28,599 bases of DNA from assembly GCA_000444245.1 (NCBI GenBank), contig ATSW01001979.1, positions 1 to 28,599 on the forward strand. Reading direction: 5' to 3'. This document shows, one piece after another, positions 9,822-18,763 of the stretch. Under the pieces are notes generated by a model that was not told the DNA's origin, made no database searches, and saw nothing but the letters and a program-made list of their open reading frames with translations. A program made the translations under genes and the position numbers. This DNA is from Botryllus schlosseri. Its lineage: Eukaryota > Chordata > Ascidiacea > Stolidobranchia > Styelidae. Numbering within the stretch: position 1 is the stretch's first letter; each line of letters starts with the position of its first letter.

Positions 9822-9994
9822 TTGTTTCGAAACTGTCAGAAGTGCGCCTGCTATTATGGCAACTGGTGAATTTGTATCAGTGTGTACGTATTCCACCAAT
9901 TTCGCCTCAGTCATGTACCGGATTTTGAAGACGTGCGGAAGCACACCAGCCAACACCAAAATACCGCTGATCATGTCCGCGATTGCCAACGACG
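9822..9994 (-). CDS. GPCR exon 2: TM2, first extracellular loop, outer TM3
   Basis: Exon 2, two bases plus 57 codons. The acceptor is TTTGTTTAAACAG and the donor ACAA|GTGAGA. It encodes TM2 with the canonical LAIAD motif (Asp2.50), continuing MISGILVLAGVLPHVF, then an extracellular loop (RYMTEAKLVEYVHTDTNSP) and the outer part of TM3 (VAIIAGALLTVSKQ). The first codon is split with the last base of exon 1. The exon ends in phase 0, matching exon 3. The position equivalent to Cys3.25 is Ala, so the usual disulfide to extracellular loop 2 cannot form. The donor lies only about 35 bp from the boundary of the 7283-9779 transposon. Confidence 0.92.
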
Positions 9995-10162
9995 CTGTTT
10001 AAACAAAGTCGTGATATGATAGGGCGAGAGTAATACGGAAATTAATAACCCTTTACGTAGCCTATTACGTACTGCCGCGGAATTTATTATTAGGTGTCTT
10101 GATGCATATATTTATAGTGATAACTTATCGGAACCGTATTGTTCCCCTTTTATGGTTGATAA

Positions 10163-11111
10163 TAGGGATGGAGTGAACATCTGAAAGGTTCAGGTTCGTG
10201 TGAACGCAAATGTGAACCTCATGGCGTCACGTGACGTCATATTGCTACTTCCAACCCTACATTTCAGTGAAGTGATATACAAGATACCTAGCGACGACCT
10301 TGCTAACTTTTTATACGTCACCAAATGCATCAACTGGAGCCTTAAGATGCTATAATAATTACATAAAATCAATACCTTCGGTGACTTTGCCAACAATTTC
10401 GACGAGGACTTGCAAGGGAAAGCGTACGCATTCACGGTCTAGGCCAGACCGGGCAATGTATTTTGCGTCTGACTATTGCACATTGATATTGAGCTGAGTG
10501 TGAAACGGGTTTCTAAACTTGCTACCGATATTACCCCATAAACAAGTTATACAGTAGCCGACACCCCAATCGCACGGATTTGGTTTTTAGTATATACAAT
10601 CAATCAACATATCAAATCAAGATGGATGCCGTACCCCTGCTAGATGTTTTACATTATACATAACGATGTATTATTTATATCAATTTCATTGATTGATTGA
10701 ATAAGCATCATGCGCTGACTATACCTACATGTAGTGTATCTCGCTTCAGATGTTGTGTGATTGCGGGTCAAGCTCGCAGCAGATATAGTCACTAAATATT
10801 CACAAACGGAAAGCTGCTTATTTCGAGCAAACTTTTGTAACAAAGCAAGTAAGGTTTTTGAGATGGGCGAGGCGGTGCATGATCGTTTATTGTCAATTTC
10901 TTTATGCAGCCATCGCCATGCATAGAGTGGTCCGAAATTGAAATGCAAAGAATTTCAATCAAATATGTATTAATGACTTGAAAAATGTAACATATGAAAA
11001 AGGTTCACAATGCAGAACCTATCAAGGATCGTTTGTGAACGCGAATCTCTAAATTTTTGAGGTTCACACTCATAGAACGCGAACGTGAACCTCCCGTTCA
11101 CACCATCCCTA
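10163..11111. mobile_element. hAT-like element with GTGAACC arrays
   Basis: Ends TAGGGATGGAGTGAACATC and CCGTTCACACCATCCCTA, flanked by GTTGATAA (10155-10162) and GTTGATAG (11112-11119), an 8-bp duplication with one change. GGTTCA/GTGAAC units are repeated near both ends (10190-10220 and 11000-11100). It lies in receptor intron 1. Part of the interior (about 10735-10900) is similar to 25100-25235. The 81- and 99-residue frames inside have no recognisable domain. Confidence 0.88.
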
Positions 11112-11203
11112 GTTGATAGTAGATTAACATCGATTGGCAGAGTGTGACAAAAATCGTGGAATATATAAGGCTTAAAATCCGATTGCAAATCATGGATCTA
11201 ATC

Positions 11204-12335
11204 CAGGGGTGAGCAAACTACGGCCCGCGGGCCGCATGCGGCCCGCAACACCATTCTGTGCGGCACGCGAGACTAAAATGCGTACTAAAAATCGAATTAA
11301 TGCATTGACTTGATTAAACTTTTTCTTAGTACATTTCACCATGATAATTCTAAGGCAGTGGTTCCCAAACTGGGGGGCGTGAAAGCATCTGAAGGCGGGC
11401 GCGAAGCTGAGCTCAACTGAAATTTTTTTCGCGCTCGGCGCGATTTACATTCAGTTCATATTAATTGCTCTGTATTTAGTCTGAATTTCATATTTAAAAA
11501 TCTCTCATCCACATTCGTAACCTTCCATGCCATCAAAGTATCCGTTAGGTTTGCTGGCAGCCTGTTTGCGTTTTGTGATATCACTGTAAGGGGGGCGCGA
11601 AATCTTTCACCATCATAAAGGGGGGGCGTCGGCTTGTCTTGAAAAGTTTGAGAAACACTGTTCTAAGGGAAATACTTCCTATATAATTTTTTATGTTTAA
11701 TTTCTGGCGCGACAGCCCGATCTCAAGGCCCACGTAGCTTGAAAGGTTTCAACTGCTAAACACCACAGAAATCCTAAACGAGATTGACATATTTCGGATC
11801 AGATTGGCCACTCCAGTTTTAATTATTTTAGTGATGTGCTTATAAAAACGAATCACGCGTGTCTTGGGTAGATTCGTTCTATGTATGCGTAGAATTGGGG
11901 TATGTATATTCTATACACATAGCAGAAGCGTGTTTGAAGCTAAGATGGTTATGATGCTGTCAACATTTTGTGTTCTGGAACTGAACCAAAAGTGGAATTA
12001 GTAAATCTATGATCAGGTCGCTTCTCACAGATTGAAATTTCTATCCTGTTCTTAGAATCGGGAAACCGACTTTCATCTCTATAGTTTTGACAAATTGGTT
12101 ATTGGGGTCGACCAGCCTGTGAAATCTCGCCACTATGTTTCTGACGCGCGTGCGCTGCTATCGAAGCAATGTTTGGTTTGTTTTAAACAAGCACATATAT
12201 TATCTCCATGTCTTCACTATATAATCAAATACCAATATGCGTTTTGGTTTTTATTCTCAATATTATAAAGTGCGGCCTGCGAATGGAGTCAGATGTTGAA
12301 TGCGGCCCGCGAGCTCAAAAGTTTTCCCACCCCTG
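11204..12335. mobile_element. hAT-like element (CAGGGGTGAGCAAACT ends)
   Basis: Ends CAGGGGTGAGCAAACTACGG and AGTTTTCCCACCCCTG, flanked by the perfect 8-bp duplication ATCTAATC (11196-11203, 12336-12343). GCGGCCCGC motifs lie just inside each end. There is no transposase frame. It carries a smaller element at 11356-11660 and sits in receptor intron 1. The right end of a second copy lies at 1-59. Confidence 0.93.
11356..11660. mobile_element. 305-bp hAT-like MITE nested in 11204-12335
   Basis: Ends CAGTGGTTCCCAAACTGGGG and AAGTTTGAGAAACACTG, flanked by the perfect 8-bp duplication TTCTAAGG (11348-11355, 11661-11668). It has GGGGGGCG motifs near both ends and a TTTTTTTCGCGCTCGGCGCG hairpin at about 11428. 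It is too short to code. Confidence 0.93.
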
Positions 12336-12463
12336 ATCTAATCCCTCTAAAACCGAAGTAGCAAGTGACTATACAGTAGCCTACACCATTGGCAATTCCT
12401 ACCGTATAATTATTCCAACCTATATTAGTCGGTGGCTGTCATAGCTGAATTGTCACTTTAGTG

Positions 12464-13271
12464 CAGTGGTTCTCAACCGGGGGGTCCGCGAAACCTCAAA
12501 ATAGTTAATAACCTAATTTGCATTTTTTAAATTCGGAAAATTACGAGGGAGTTTCGCTTCGTTATTAGTAAAACTCCAAAGCTCACATCAACAGAATGGC
12601 AGACTGAGATGAAATATCTTACTGTGCAGACTCATTTTAATAGCTCAATTGCCAATAGCCGACTGATACAAACATTTGGCTGTTTAAGGATGTTTTGTTG
12701 AGGATTTTGAAAAAAAAGTGGGATGAGTATACAGTCAATCACGGTGACTTCGACACGTTTACAAAAATGCATTTTCTTCCTGTGATATATATAGGGTTGA
12801 ATTTAAAACAAACGGTGTTTTAAAACACTTTGTTTAAAACATGCTTTAAACAGTAGGCCTATATAAAATACGTTCATTGCGATCATACCCAAATGTGTCG
12901 TCGGAAGCGTCGCGCGTAACTATCAACATTCACCACCACCTATATTTGTGGAAATGGATTTTCGGCACTCGTTGATATCAAATCGAAGGGGGAATATCAA
13001 GACACGAACACGTATTTCAAGAAATGCAGTTGCACAATTTGCTTTGAAGTAATAGAAGTAAACCCCATTTCTACATGCATATGATCTTGTTTTCAAGAAA
13101 AGTCATTTTGTTGCTGTTTATCACTAACCCTATACAGTTATCATTTGCACTAAGACAGATGACGATTGCGGGATAATTGAGCTAAAGTTGAACTAAAACT
13201 TCTTGGTGGTCTGCGGGGGTCCGTGACGGAACAAAAGGGGTCCGCGAACACAAAAAGCTTGAGAACCACTG
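12464..13271. mobile_element. hAT-like element (CAGTGGTTCTCAACC ends)
   Basis: Ends CAGTGGTTCTCAACCGGGG and AAGCTTGAGAACCACTG; the GGGGTCCGCGAA motif is repeated in inverted form inside both. The flanks CTTTAGTG and CATTTGTG agree at 6 of 8 bases, suggesting an older insertion. An older relative ends at 17281, sharing ATAACCTAATTTG, AGTTTCGCTTC and TGTGGAAAT segments. It lies in receptor intron 1. Confidence 0.88.
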
Positions 13272-13369
13272 CATTTGTGCATTTCTTACACATCAACTTC
13301 CATGCACAATATTTTACGGGTAGAGCTATAACAACGACCTATCTCCTACACATCAAAACCAGAACTCAC

Positions 13370-14567
13370 CCTTAATTCCGTAGTATTGACTGCGCATGCC
13401 CGAATCAAGCAGCACAACTATTGCTATCACGGAGTTGATACAGACGGCCACCAATCCAAGCAGCATTACTATGCATGTGAACAGTATCAAAGCCCAAGAA
13501 TTTTCACATTGAAATAACGGATCGATGTAGTAATCTTGTTGTATGCAAACCTCGCGGTCGTTATAGGGCGGAAAGCCACACAAAACCTGCGTCTTCAGTA
13601 CTGTGGGCTTCTGTTTGCCTGCATCGGGATTCAGTGGTGCCTTTCCCTTGTTGTTCAATTTTCTGTCGTTCTCTTTATTCGATACCGCAGAGCTGGACAT
13701 CCCTGGTCGAGGGAATGTTGTTTTGGTAGGGCTTTGCCCGGCCATAAATTTGATACCAGGTAGAACTAACTGACGTCGGTGAATTTCAAGTGGTTCTGTT
13801 GGCGTCGGCATTATATCTGGCTCGAACACCGGTACAAGCTTTTTAGTTTCATTCATATCGTTTTGAGTCTTTCTGTTCCCAATCTTCAAAACTGGGATTC
13901 CAAACTCTTTCGCTATTCTAGGTTTAAAACTTGTATTCTGATTATTTCTGTCCATATCGCTTCTGTTGCCAATCTTCAAAACGGGGCTTCCAAACAGTGT
14001 CTTGATTCCAAGTTGAGAACTTGTATTCTGCTTAGTTCTATCTAAACCGTGCCTGTCTACGACTCGGCTACGAGCTTTTAGGGCCGGAGAACTCAAAGTT
14101 CTCCTTTTAGATCCTATCCGCGGTACAACAGGAACTGATTGTTGGGAGACATTCAGTGAATACTGACAATAGGAACATCGAGTTGGTATTATATCTCGGT
14201 TTGTCGGCGTTGGTGAAATTCTCTTCGTAATAGCCGATGGCAAACGCCTATGTCTTTTCTTGAATTGCGCATCTCCAGTGTTAGCTGCCATGGATATTGG
14301 TATTTGCTCGTTGAAGTCCTGCGAATCGGACCGGCTGGTCGCCACTATTCTGTCGGGTTCAACAGTTGTGGATCTGCGAATGGAAACTGCGGGTATTGCG
14401 ATGACAAAAGAATGAATGGAAATGTTTCGACTCGAGAAATCCGGAAAATTCGGAAATTCAGCTCTCGTGCAGGTTACTATCAAACTGATCGCCATTACAA
14501 CTGTGATATCACACGACACCATCCTGCGTAATATCCGTATCTGATCAACTTTGCTACTGCTCTCCAT
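13370..14567 (-). CDS. GPCR exon 1: signal sequence, long repeat-bearing ectodomain, TM1
   Basis: 399 codons plus one base of a class A GPCR. Two starts are possible: Met1 (14567) or Met16 (14522). Met16 begins a standard signal peptide (MVSCDITVVMAISLIVTCTRA) and is a better fit to the TATA box position. The ectodomain has sequons at N48, N139, N181, N201, N211 and N239, and dibasic or polybasic sites at about 64, 103-108, 115, 154-156, 242 and 264. Residues 175-202 and 205-232 are a near-identical tandem repeat (period 30) ending FGxPVLKIGNR, with weaker copies on each side. Cysteines lie at 131, 134, 330, 341 and 354. TM1 (about 358-387) has Asn378 at 1.50. The exon ends ATTAAGG|GTGAGT in phase 1, fitting exon 2. 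The ligand is unknown. Confidence 0.9.
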
Positions 14568-14598
14568 TACTGTTTTTGCATTGTTGTTTAAACAACTG

Positions 14599-14606
14599 CT
14601 TTTATA
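14599..14606 (-). promoter_or_regulatory. TATA box of the GPCR gene
   Basis: TATAAAAG on the minus strand, in context CGCATATAAAAGCAG. Transcription would normally begin about 30 nt downstream, near 14570-14575. That leaves almost no leader for Met1 (14567) but about 50 nt for Met16 (14522), so it favours the second Met as the real start. Confidence 0.55.
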
Positions 14607-14777
14607 TGCGCATCAGACACGATTCCTGTACACGATCCCAAGTCCCCTTTGCGTCATATTCGACTACGTATTACGGATAGATTAATGATTTGGTTACTTA
14701 ACTCGACACCCGAATATTTCCGTCAGAGATCGAGTTGTCGTGATATCACTTGACGGAAATTATAAATATGCTATGCT

Positions 14778-15495
14778 CAGGGTCGGAACAGCACTTCATC
14801 CGCTCAGACCCCCATCAAGATGTGTGTTATCACCTAATCGCACGAAGCGCGAAAATTTTCTATGATTCATAATTGAATCGGTCAATAATATCGGGAATTG
14901 CATAAATATTGCTATACATTTTTAGCGTCTTTCTGCCCACGTAATCAGATTTACCGGTGGAGCTGAATGAGGTGATGTCTTTGAATGTAGGGCCTGTAAA
15001 TAATAATTAAACATATTCGGGCGGTCCCGTTGGTATAATGACTTTGTTTGTTTGTTTTGGGGTATTCATGGTGTTTGTCGACTACTATGGTCATTTACAC
15101 CAGGCCGATATTCTTCTTATTTTTCGTAACTCCCGACTTATAGCTCCGCCCACCTCTAGGCTTTTGTAAGACACCGCTGACGCGGATGTGGTGGCGAGGA
15201 GGAGCCTAGTTAAACCTCCAACACTTAGGTATCGGAATTCGGAAGTCGACCTCGGTCGGACTTGAACCCGCACCCATTGGTGTTGACTTCGTTACATGAT
15301 ATTATTTCGTGACCTTCTGTCTGCTATGTCAAAAGATGGGAATCGCCCAAAAGTACTAAACTAAACGACGCACACGATTTCAAATTGGTATTTCTTCATT
15401 GACAAATATTTTTTCTCTGCGGGATGGCATTTGTCTTGTGGGGTTCAGATTGCCAGGACAGGAACATTCGGCGTCAGCCATTTAGTAAGTAGCCT
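14778..15495. mobile_element. CAGGRCYGTAACWGC family, truncated copy split by a SINE
   Basis: The left end CAGGGTCGGAACAGCACTTC matches the inverted right end of the 21468-22781 element (CAGGGCTGTAACAGCACTTC). The interior is collinear with the reverse of 22160-21870: TCAGATTTACCGGTGGAGCTG, CCCGTTGGTAT, CTTCGTTACATGAT, GGGGTTCAGATTGCCAGG. It stops near 15495 without the opposite terminus. A GCACGAAGCGCGAAAATTTT hairpin lies at about 14840. It lies upstream of the receptor promoter. Confidence 0.75.
15045..15283 (-). mobile_element. tRNA-derived SINE, 5'-truncated
   Basis: On the minus strand it has a Pol III B box (GGGTTCAAGTCC, 15258-15269) near its 5' end and ends in a (AAAC)n tail (complement of TTGTTTGTTTGTTTTGGGG). 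TGACTT flanks both sides (15039-15044, 15284-15289). The same host sequence without the insert is seen in reverse at about 22066-22090 (AACGAAGTCATACCAACGGG), which confirms the boundaries. No A box is visible, so the head looks truncated. Confidence 0.85.
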
Positions 15496-15511
15496 AAGTC
15501 CCCGTAGATCA

Positions 15512-15650
15512 CAGATGTCAAACACGCAGCCCGCGAGCCGGATCCGCCCGTGGGACGGTTTTATCCTGCTCGCGAAGCAATGATGATTAAATGTAAAAAC
15601 GCCCGTGTATTACCCAACATATTTCTATCGAAAATTGAGATTTGTAACAT
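15512..15650. mobile_element. Possible hAT-like terminus (CAGATGTCAAACACGCAGCCCG)
   Basis: CAGATGTCAAACACGCAGC followed by CCGCGAGCCGGATCC has the look of a hAT end with a GC-rich inner motif. No matching right end or duplication was found, so it is probably a fragment. Confidence 0.45.
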
Positions 15651-15761
15651 GTCTTCATATTTGTAACGTACTTCCAGGTAAATAATCCCACAAGAGAGCA
15701 AAATCAAAAATCATACCGATTCACTGCACATTCTGACACGATTCACTCGATTCTCGGAGAT

Positions 15762-15830
15762 GACTAGTGCCAAGTCAAGTCGAGTCAAGTCACGAGTCAA
15801 GTCACAAAGTCATGTCGAATGTCGAAGATC
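15762..15830. mobile_element. Fragment of the GACTCGAGTC array family
   Basis: AAGTCAAGTCGAGTCAAGTC and CACGAGTCAAGTCAC match the array of the elements at 8132 and 27517. Only about 70 bp remain. Confidence 0.6.
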
Positions 15831-16139
15831 AATACTCTGCTGTATATAGATTACTACCAGTCTACGACGACGTAAACTGTAATCCCTTCGTTCGCAGTCA
15901 AGAGACCAGGCTGAGCAATTGTTGAATGACTGGTTGCTCACACCTAGGTCATATCAGCAGCGTGTAGGGTTGCTCAAAGGTGGTGTGGAGTGTGGACACT
16001 GGGAAAAAACTATCTTCGTCACGCATCAATAAGGTAGTCAATAATGTTATTGTCGATCAGTCTGCAGAACTGATTATAAATGCAAAAGCCGGTATTGGTA
16101 TGTGTTGATTCTGGTTCTGATGATGTTTCAATAATTATT
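15831..16139. other. Intergenic stretch, nothing recognised
   Basis: No open frame, repeat end or RNA gene that I can support between the two transposon remnants. Confidence 0.4.
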
Positions 16140-17281
16140 AATTTCGAAAATTGGTTGATAACCTAATTTGTATTTTTTTAAATAGAGAAATCACGAGGTA
16201 GTTTCGCTTCATAACTGCTAAATCATGGGTGGCGGAGGGTTTAATTTTGGGTCGCCGCGGCACCAGTATTTAATGTAATAATGAATGCAATATTTGTTGA
16301 ATTTCTTGCAACGAAAAATTTCGTCCCGCTCCGCGCGATATCCTGCGGCTGGTTTGTGCATTTCCGAGGTCACTATGCTGGATACTATGGCCAATAAACG
16401 AGACACGTACAAAAGTCGTTATTACAATATAGCTTGATAATGAAAATACGTCGACCTTTTTATTCCACCAATTGGTTTCAATTCATGATAGGATTTGCCC
16501 GATCTTACTGGTTTCTACGCCGTTCTCTATGTCATATACATGCCCGTAAAGAAGAAGCTTACTAAAATTTAAAATTAATTATTTTTTATATATGAGATTT
16601 GGGTCGCGAGATGCCATTAAAACTCAAATTTGGGTCGCAGTCTAAAAAATTAACGAACCACTGTGCCAAATCTTCAGGACTCACGTAAAAATATGGCCGT
16701 CTAAGATGAAATATTCTACTGTGCAGACTAATTTTAATTCCCAAATTGCCATTAGCCTATATATACAAACATACCGCTTTTTAGATATGTTTTGTTGGAG
16801 TTTCATAAAATATTTGATTGCAAAAATCTACTTTATCATGTCATATACATAACCGCTATTGCAGAAAAACTGCCAGATAAAATGATTAGAGTCTAATCAT
16901 TAGACTGCGGGGCGTTATATGTTCATTAAAAATCTGTTTCTCAAGTTTGGTGCCATATCTGTTGCGATAATACTTAAGGGTGTCGTCGGAAGCGTTGCGC
17001 GTTAATATTAAATTCGCCACCACGTATATTTGTGGAAATAGATATCCGGCACTCGTTCATATCAAATGAACGGCGTCGATTTTCAAGACACGATCACGTA
17101 TTTCAAGACATGCAGCTACGAAATTCGCTTTGAATTATTAAAAGTATTCCAAATCTCTACGTGAATAGTATGATGTTATTTTCAAGAAAATTCATTATGT
17201 TGCTGTTTAGCATTACCATACAGATGATATTTGCACAAGACAGATGACGGATGCACGATAATTGAAGGTTGAGAACCACTG
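16140..17281. mobile_element. Old CAGTGGTTCTCAACC element, left-truncated
   Basis: Collinear with 12464-13271: TAACCTAATTTG, CACGAGGTAGTTTCGCTTC, GATGAAATATTCTACTGTGC, GTGTCGTCGGAAGCG, CCACCACGTATATTTGTGG, and a right end AAGGTTGAGAACCACTG. The left terminus is missing. Divergence from the other copy is clear, so it is older. The 16224-16663 element is inserted in it. Confidence 0.8.
16224..16663. mobile_element. 440-bp GGGTCGC-type hAT-like element, nested
   Basis: It lies between TGCTAAAT (16216-16223) and TGCCAAAT (16664-16671), an 8-bp duplication with one change. The right end reads TTAACGAACCACTG; the left end (CATGGGTGGCGG) is shortened relative to consensus. The interior matches 3648-5736: AACGAAAAATTTCG, TTTCAATTCATGATAGG, TTGGGTCGCGAGATG. 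Confidence 0.85.
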
Positions 17282-17384
17282 TTCCATACCATGGACAGGA
17301 AATTTCTCCAGTGGGCAGGCCGGATATGGAAAAACGTAGTAGGCTACTTGGCGGCAGACTTGGACAACTAGAAAATTTTCAGAT

Positions 17385-17545
17385 TTTGCGAATTAGATTT
17401 GAATTAGAATTAGAGCTACACAATCACTCAGTAATTAAACTAGAATTAGAATAAGAGTTACACATTTTTTTTCGAAATTGGATTAGAATTAGAATTAGAG
17501 CTACATATTTTTTTAAAATTAGATTAGAATTAGAATAACTGAATT
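17385..17545. repeat. ATTAGA-rich array (left)
   Basis: Irregular repeats of GAATTAGAATTAGAGC and ATTAGATTAGAATTAG over about 160 bp. A related array in the same orientation lies at 18472-18606. They may be the two ends of one element, but I see no terminal inverted repeat. Confidence 0.7.
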
Positions 17546-17859
17546 CGCAAAAACTTGGAAATTGAATTAAGCTGTGAATGAGAAATAAATACAGCAAACA
17601 GTTCCGTTCATATCGAATCACAGTGCATTCCCATAACCATGAGAAGGGTTAACGTCCTGTACACCAAGCTTGACCCGTTTTGCACTTTACCAGGTGTTAT
17701 CAACACAAAGCCCGCTGGGTCATATTTTGCGGCCGGCGATCTGATTTGTGATTTTGGAAGTATGCGAAATAAAGCATTTGGAAATGCTGAAATTGATTTA
17801 AGTTTCAAATTATTGTTCTTAGCTGTTCGCATGTGCCCAGCAACACTATTCCTCACTAG

Positions 17860-18015
17860 CTGAAACGGCTTTGGCGATGGCAACAGCATTCCATCGATGA
17901 AGAGTCAGCTGATTTGAATAAGCATATTGCCTTGGCGTGCAGTGGCCAAGACACTGACAAAACCGAGATGCTTAGAAAACGGCCTATAGGGCGTCCCCAC
18001 AAGCTCAATCTTTAG
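17860..18015 (+). CDS. Possible orphan 3'-terminal exon with AT-hook-like tail
   Basis: A 51-codon open frame runs from after CTCACTAG (a possible acceptor preceded by CAACACTATTC) to a TAG at 18013-18015. It starts LKRLWRWQQHSIDEE, has an acidic middle and ends LRKRPIGRPHKLNL, where GRP within basic residues resembles an AT-hook core. AATAAA signals follow at 18122-18132. No upstream exon was found, and an in-frame TAG directly precedes the segment, so it could equally be a pseudogene fragment. The whole unit lies between two ATTAGA arrays. No family is recognised. Confidence 0.3.
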   Translation: MKRLWRWQQHSIDEESADLNKHIALACSGQDTDKTEMLRKRPIGRPHKLNL

Positions 18016-18121
18016 GACGATATAGTCTTTCAACTAGTAACATGCTGTCTGGCTAGCCCTAATATTGATTAATTGGTCGCTGAAATGCGTTGTAAGCTAT
18101 CTTGTACATCTCATAGTTTAA

Positions 18122-18132
18122 AATAAAATAAA
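18122..18132 (+). other. Overlapping AATAAA poly(A) signals
   Basis: AATAAAATAAA, about 107 bp after the stop of the candidate exon at 17860-18015, followed by T-rich sequence. This is the spacing expected for a 3' UTR, but AATAAA also arises by chance in AT-rich DNA. Confidence 0.35.
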
Positions 18133-18471
18133 GTTTATTATAATGATATTTCTTGTTGTATTTGTACTACTTCAAAAAAAATATTACTTCTTTTGTGGTA
18201 ACCATGGGCCCATGTGCATACCCATCGCCCATGTTAGTGAGATGCTTGTTCAACTGTTTGGCCTATTTTGTCTCGATATTGCATTCTTGGGGCCCGCGGC
18301 CTCTACTAAGATTAAAAAGTGACCAGTGACCCGTTTTCACTTCGGCACCATACATCATACAGTTCTCCATACATCATACAGTACAGGTTTCCGTGCGCGA
18401 GAGGGATATTCCTGTTAACGCGCTACAAAAGGCTGCGGACAAATAGGCATTTTCAGGAAAACAATAAATTA

Positions 18472-18606
18472 TATTAGAATTAAAATTAGAGCATAGGAAC
18501 ATTTCACAAATTAGATTACAATTAGAATCAGGCCTAGAGCATAAGAACAATTAACAAAGTAGATTAGAATTTGAATTAGAGCATAGAACATTTCACAAAT
18601 TAGAAG
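18472..18606. repeat. ATTAGA-rich array (right)
   Basis: Three irregular units of about 45 bp containing TTAGAATT, TTAGAGCATA and ACATTTCACAAATTAGA. It is related to the array at 17385-17545 and in the same orientation. Confidence 0.65.
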
Positions 18607-18763
18607 TGTCTGAAAGTGTCCTAATGTGTCTGCGGGTCGCTTAAAATTCCGTCACGAGCCGTATATTACCCGCCCCAGTTCTATACCGAGATGGGTCACA
18701 CTCATAAAGTTTGATGTGGTACATCTTGACGATGACATCAAAAACACTGTGGCTAGTTTCAAG

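Noticed and set aside
10190-10948. 81- and 99-residue minus-strand open frames
   Set aside because: Both lie wholly inside a non-autonomous hAT-like element and part of the sequence recurs near 25100 without the frame. No recognisable domain.
13536-14531. Plus-strand open frames of 75-93 residues opposite exon 1
   Set aside because: Shadows of the receptor's exon 1, which has a signal peptide, TM1 and matching splice phases on the minus strand.
15045-15283. B-box sequence as a possible tRNA gene
   Set aside because: No A box, no cloverleaf and a (AAAC)n tail with flanking repeats: a SINE, not a tRNA gene.
17608-17889. 93-residue minus-strand and 74-residue plus-strand open frames over the same bases
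   Set aside because: Neither has a recognisable motif, and both strands are open. Neither continues in frame into the candidate exon at 17860.
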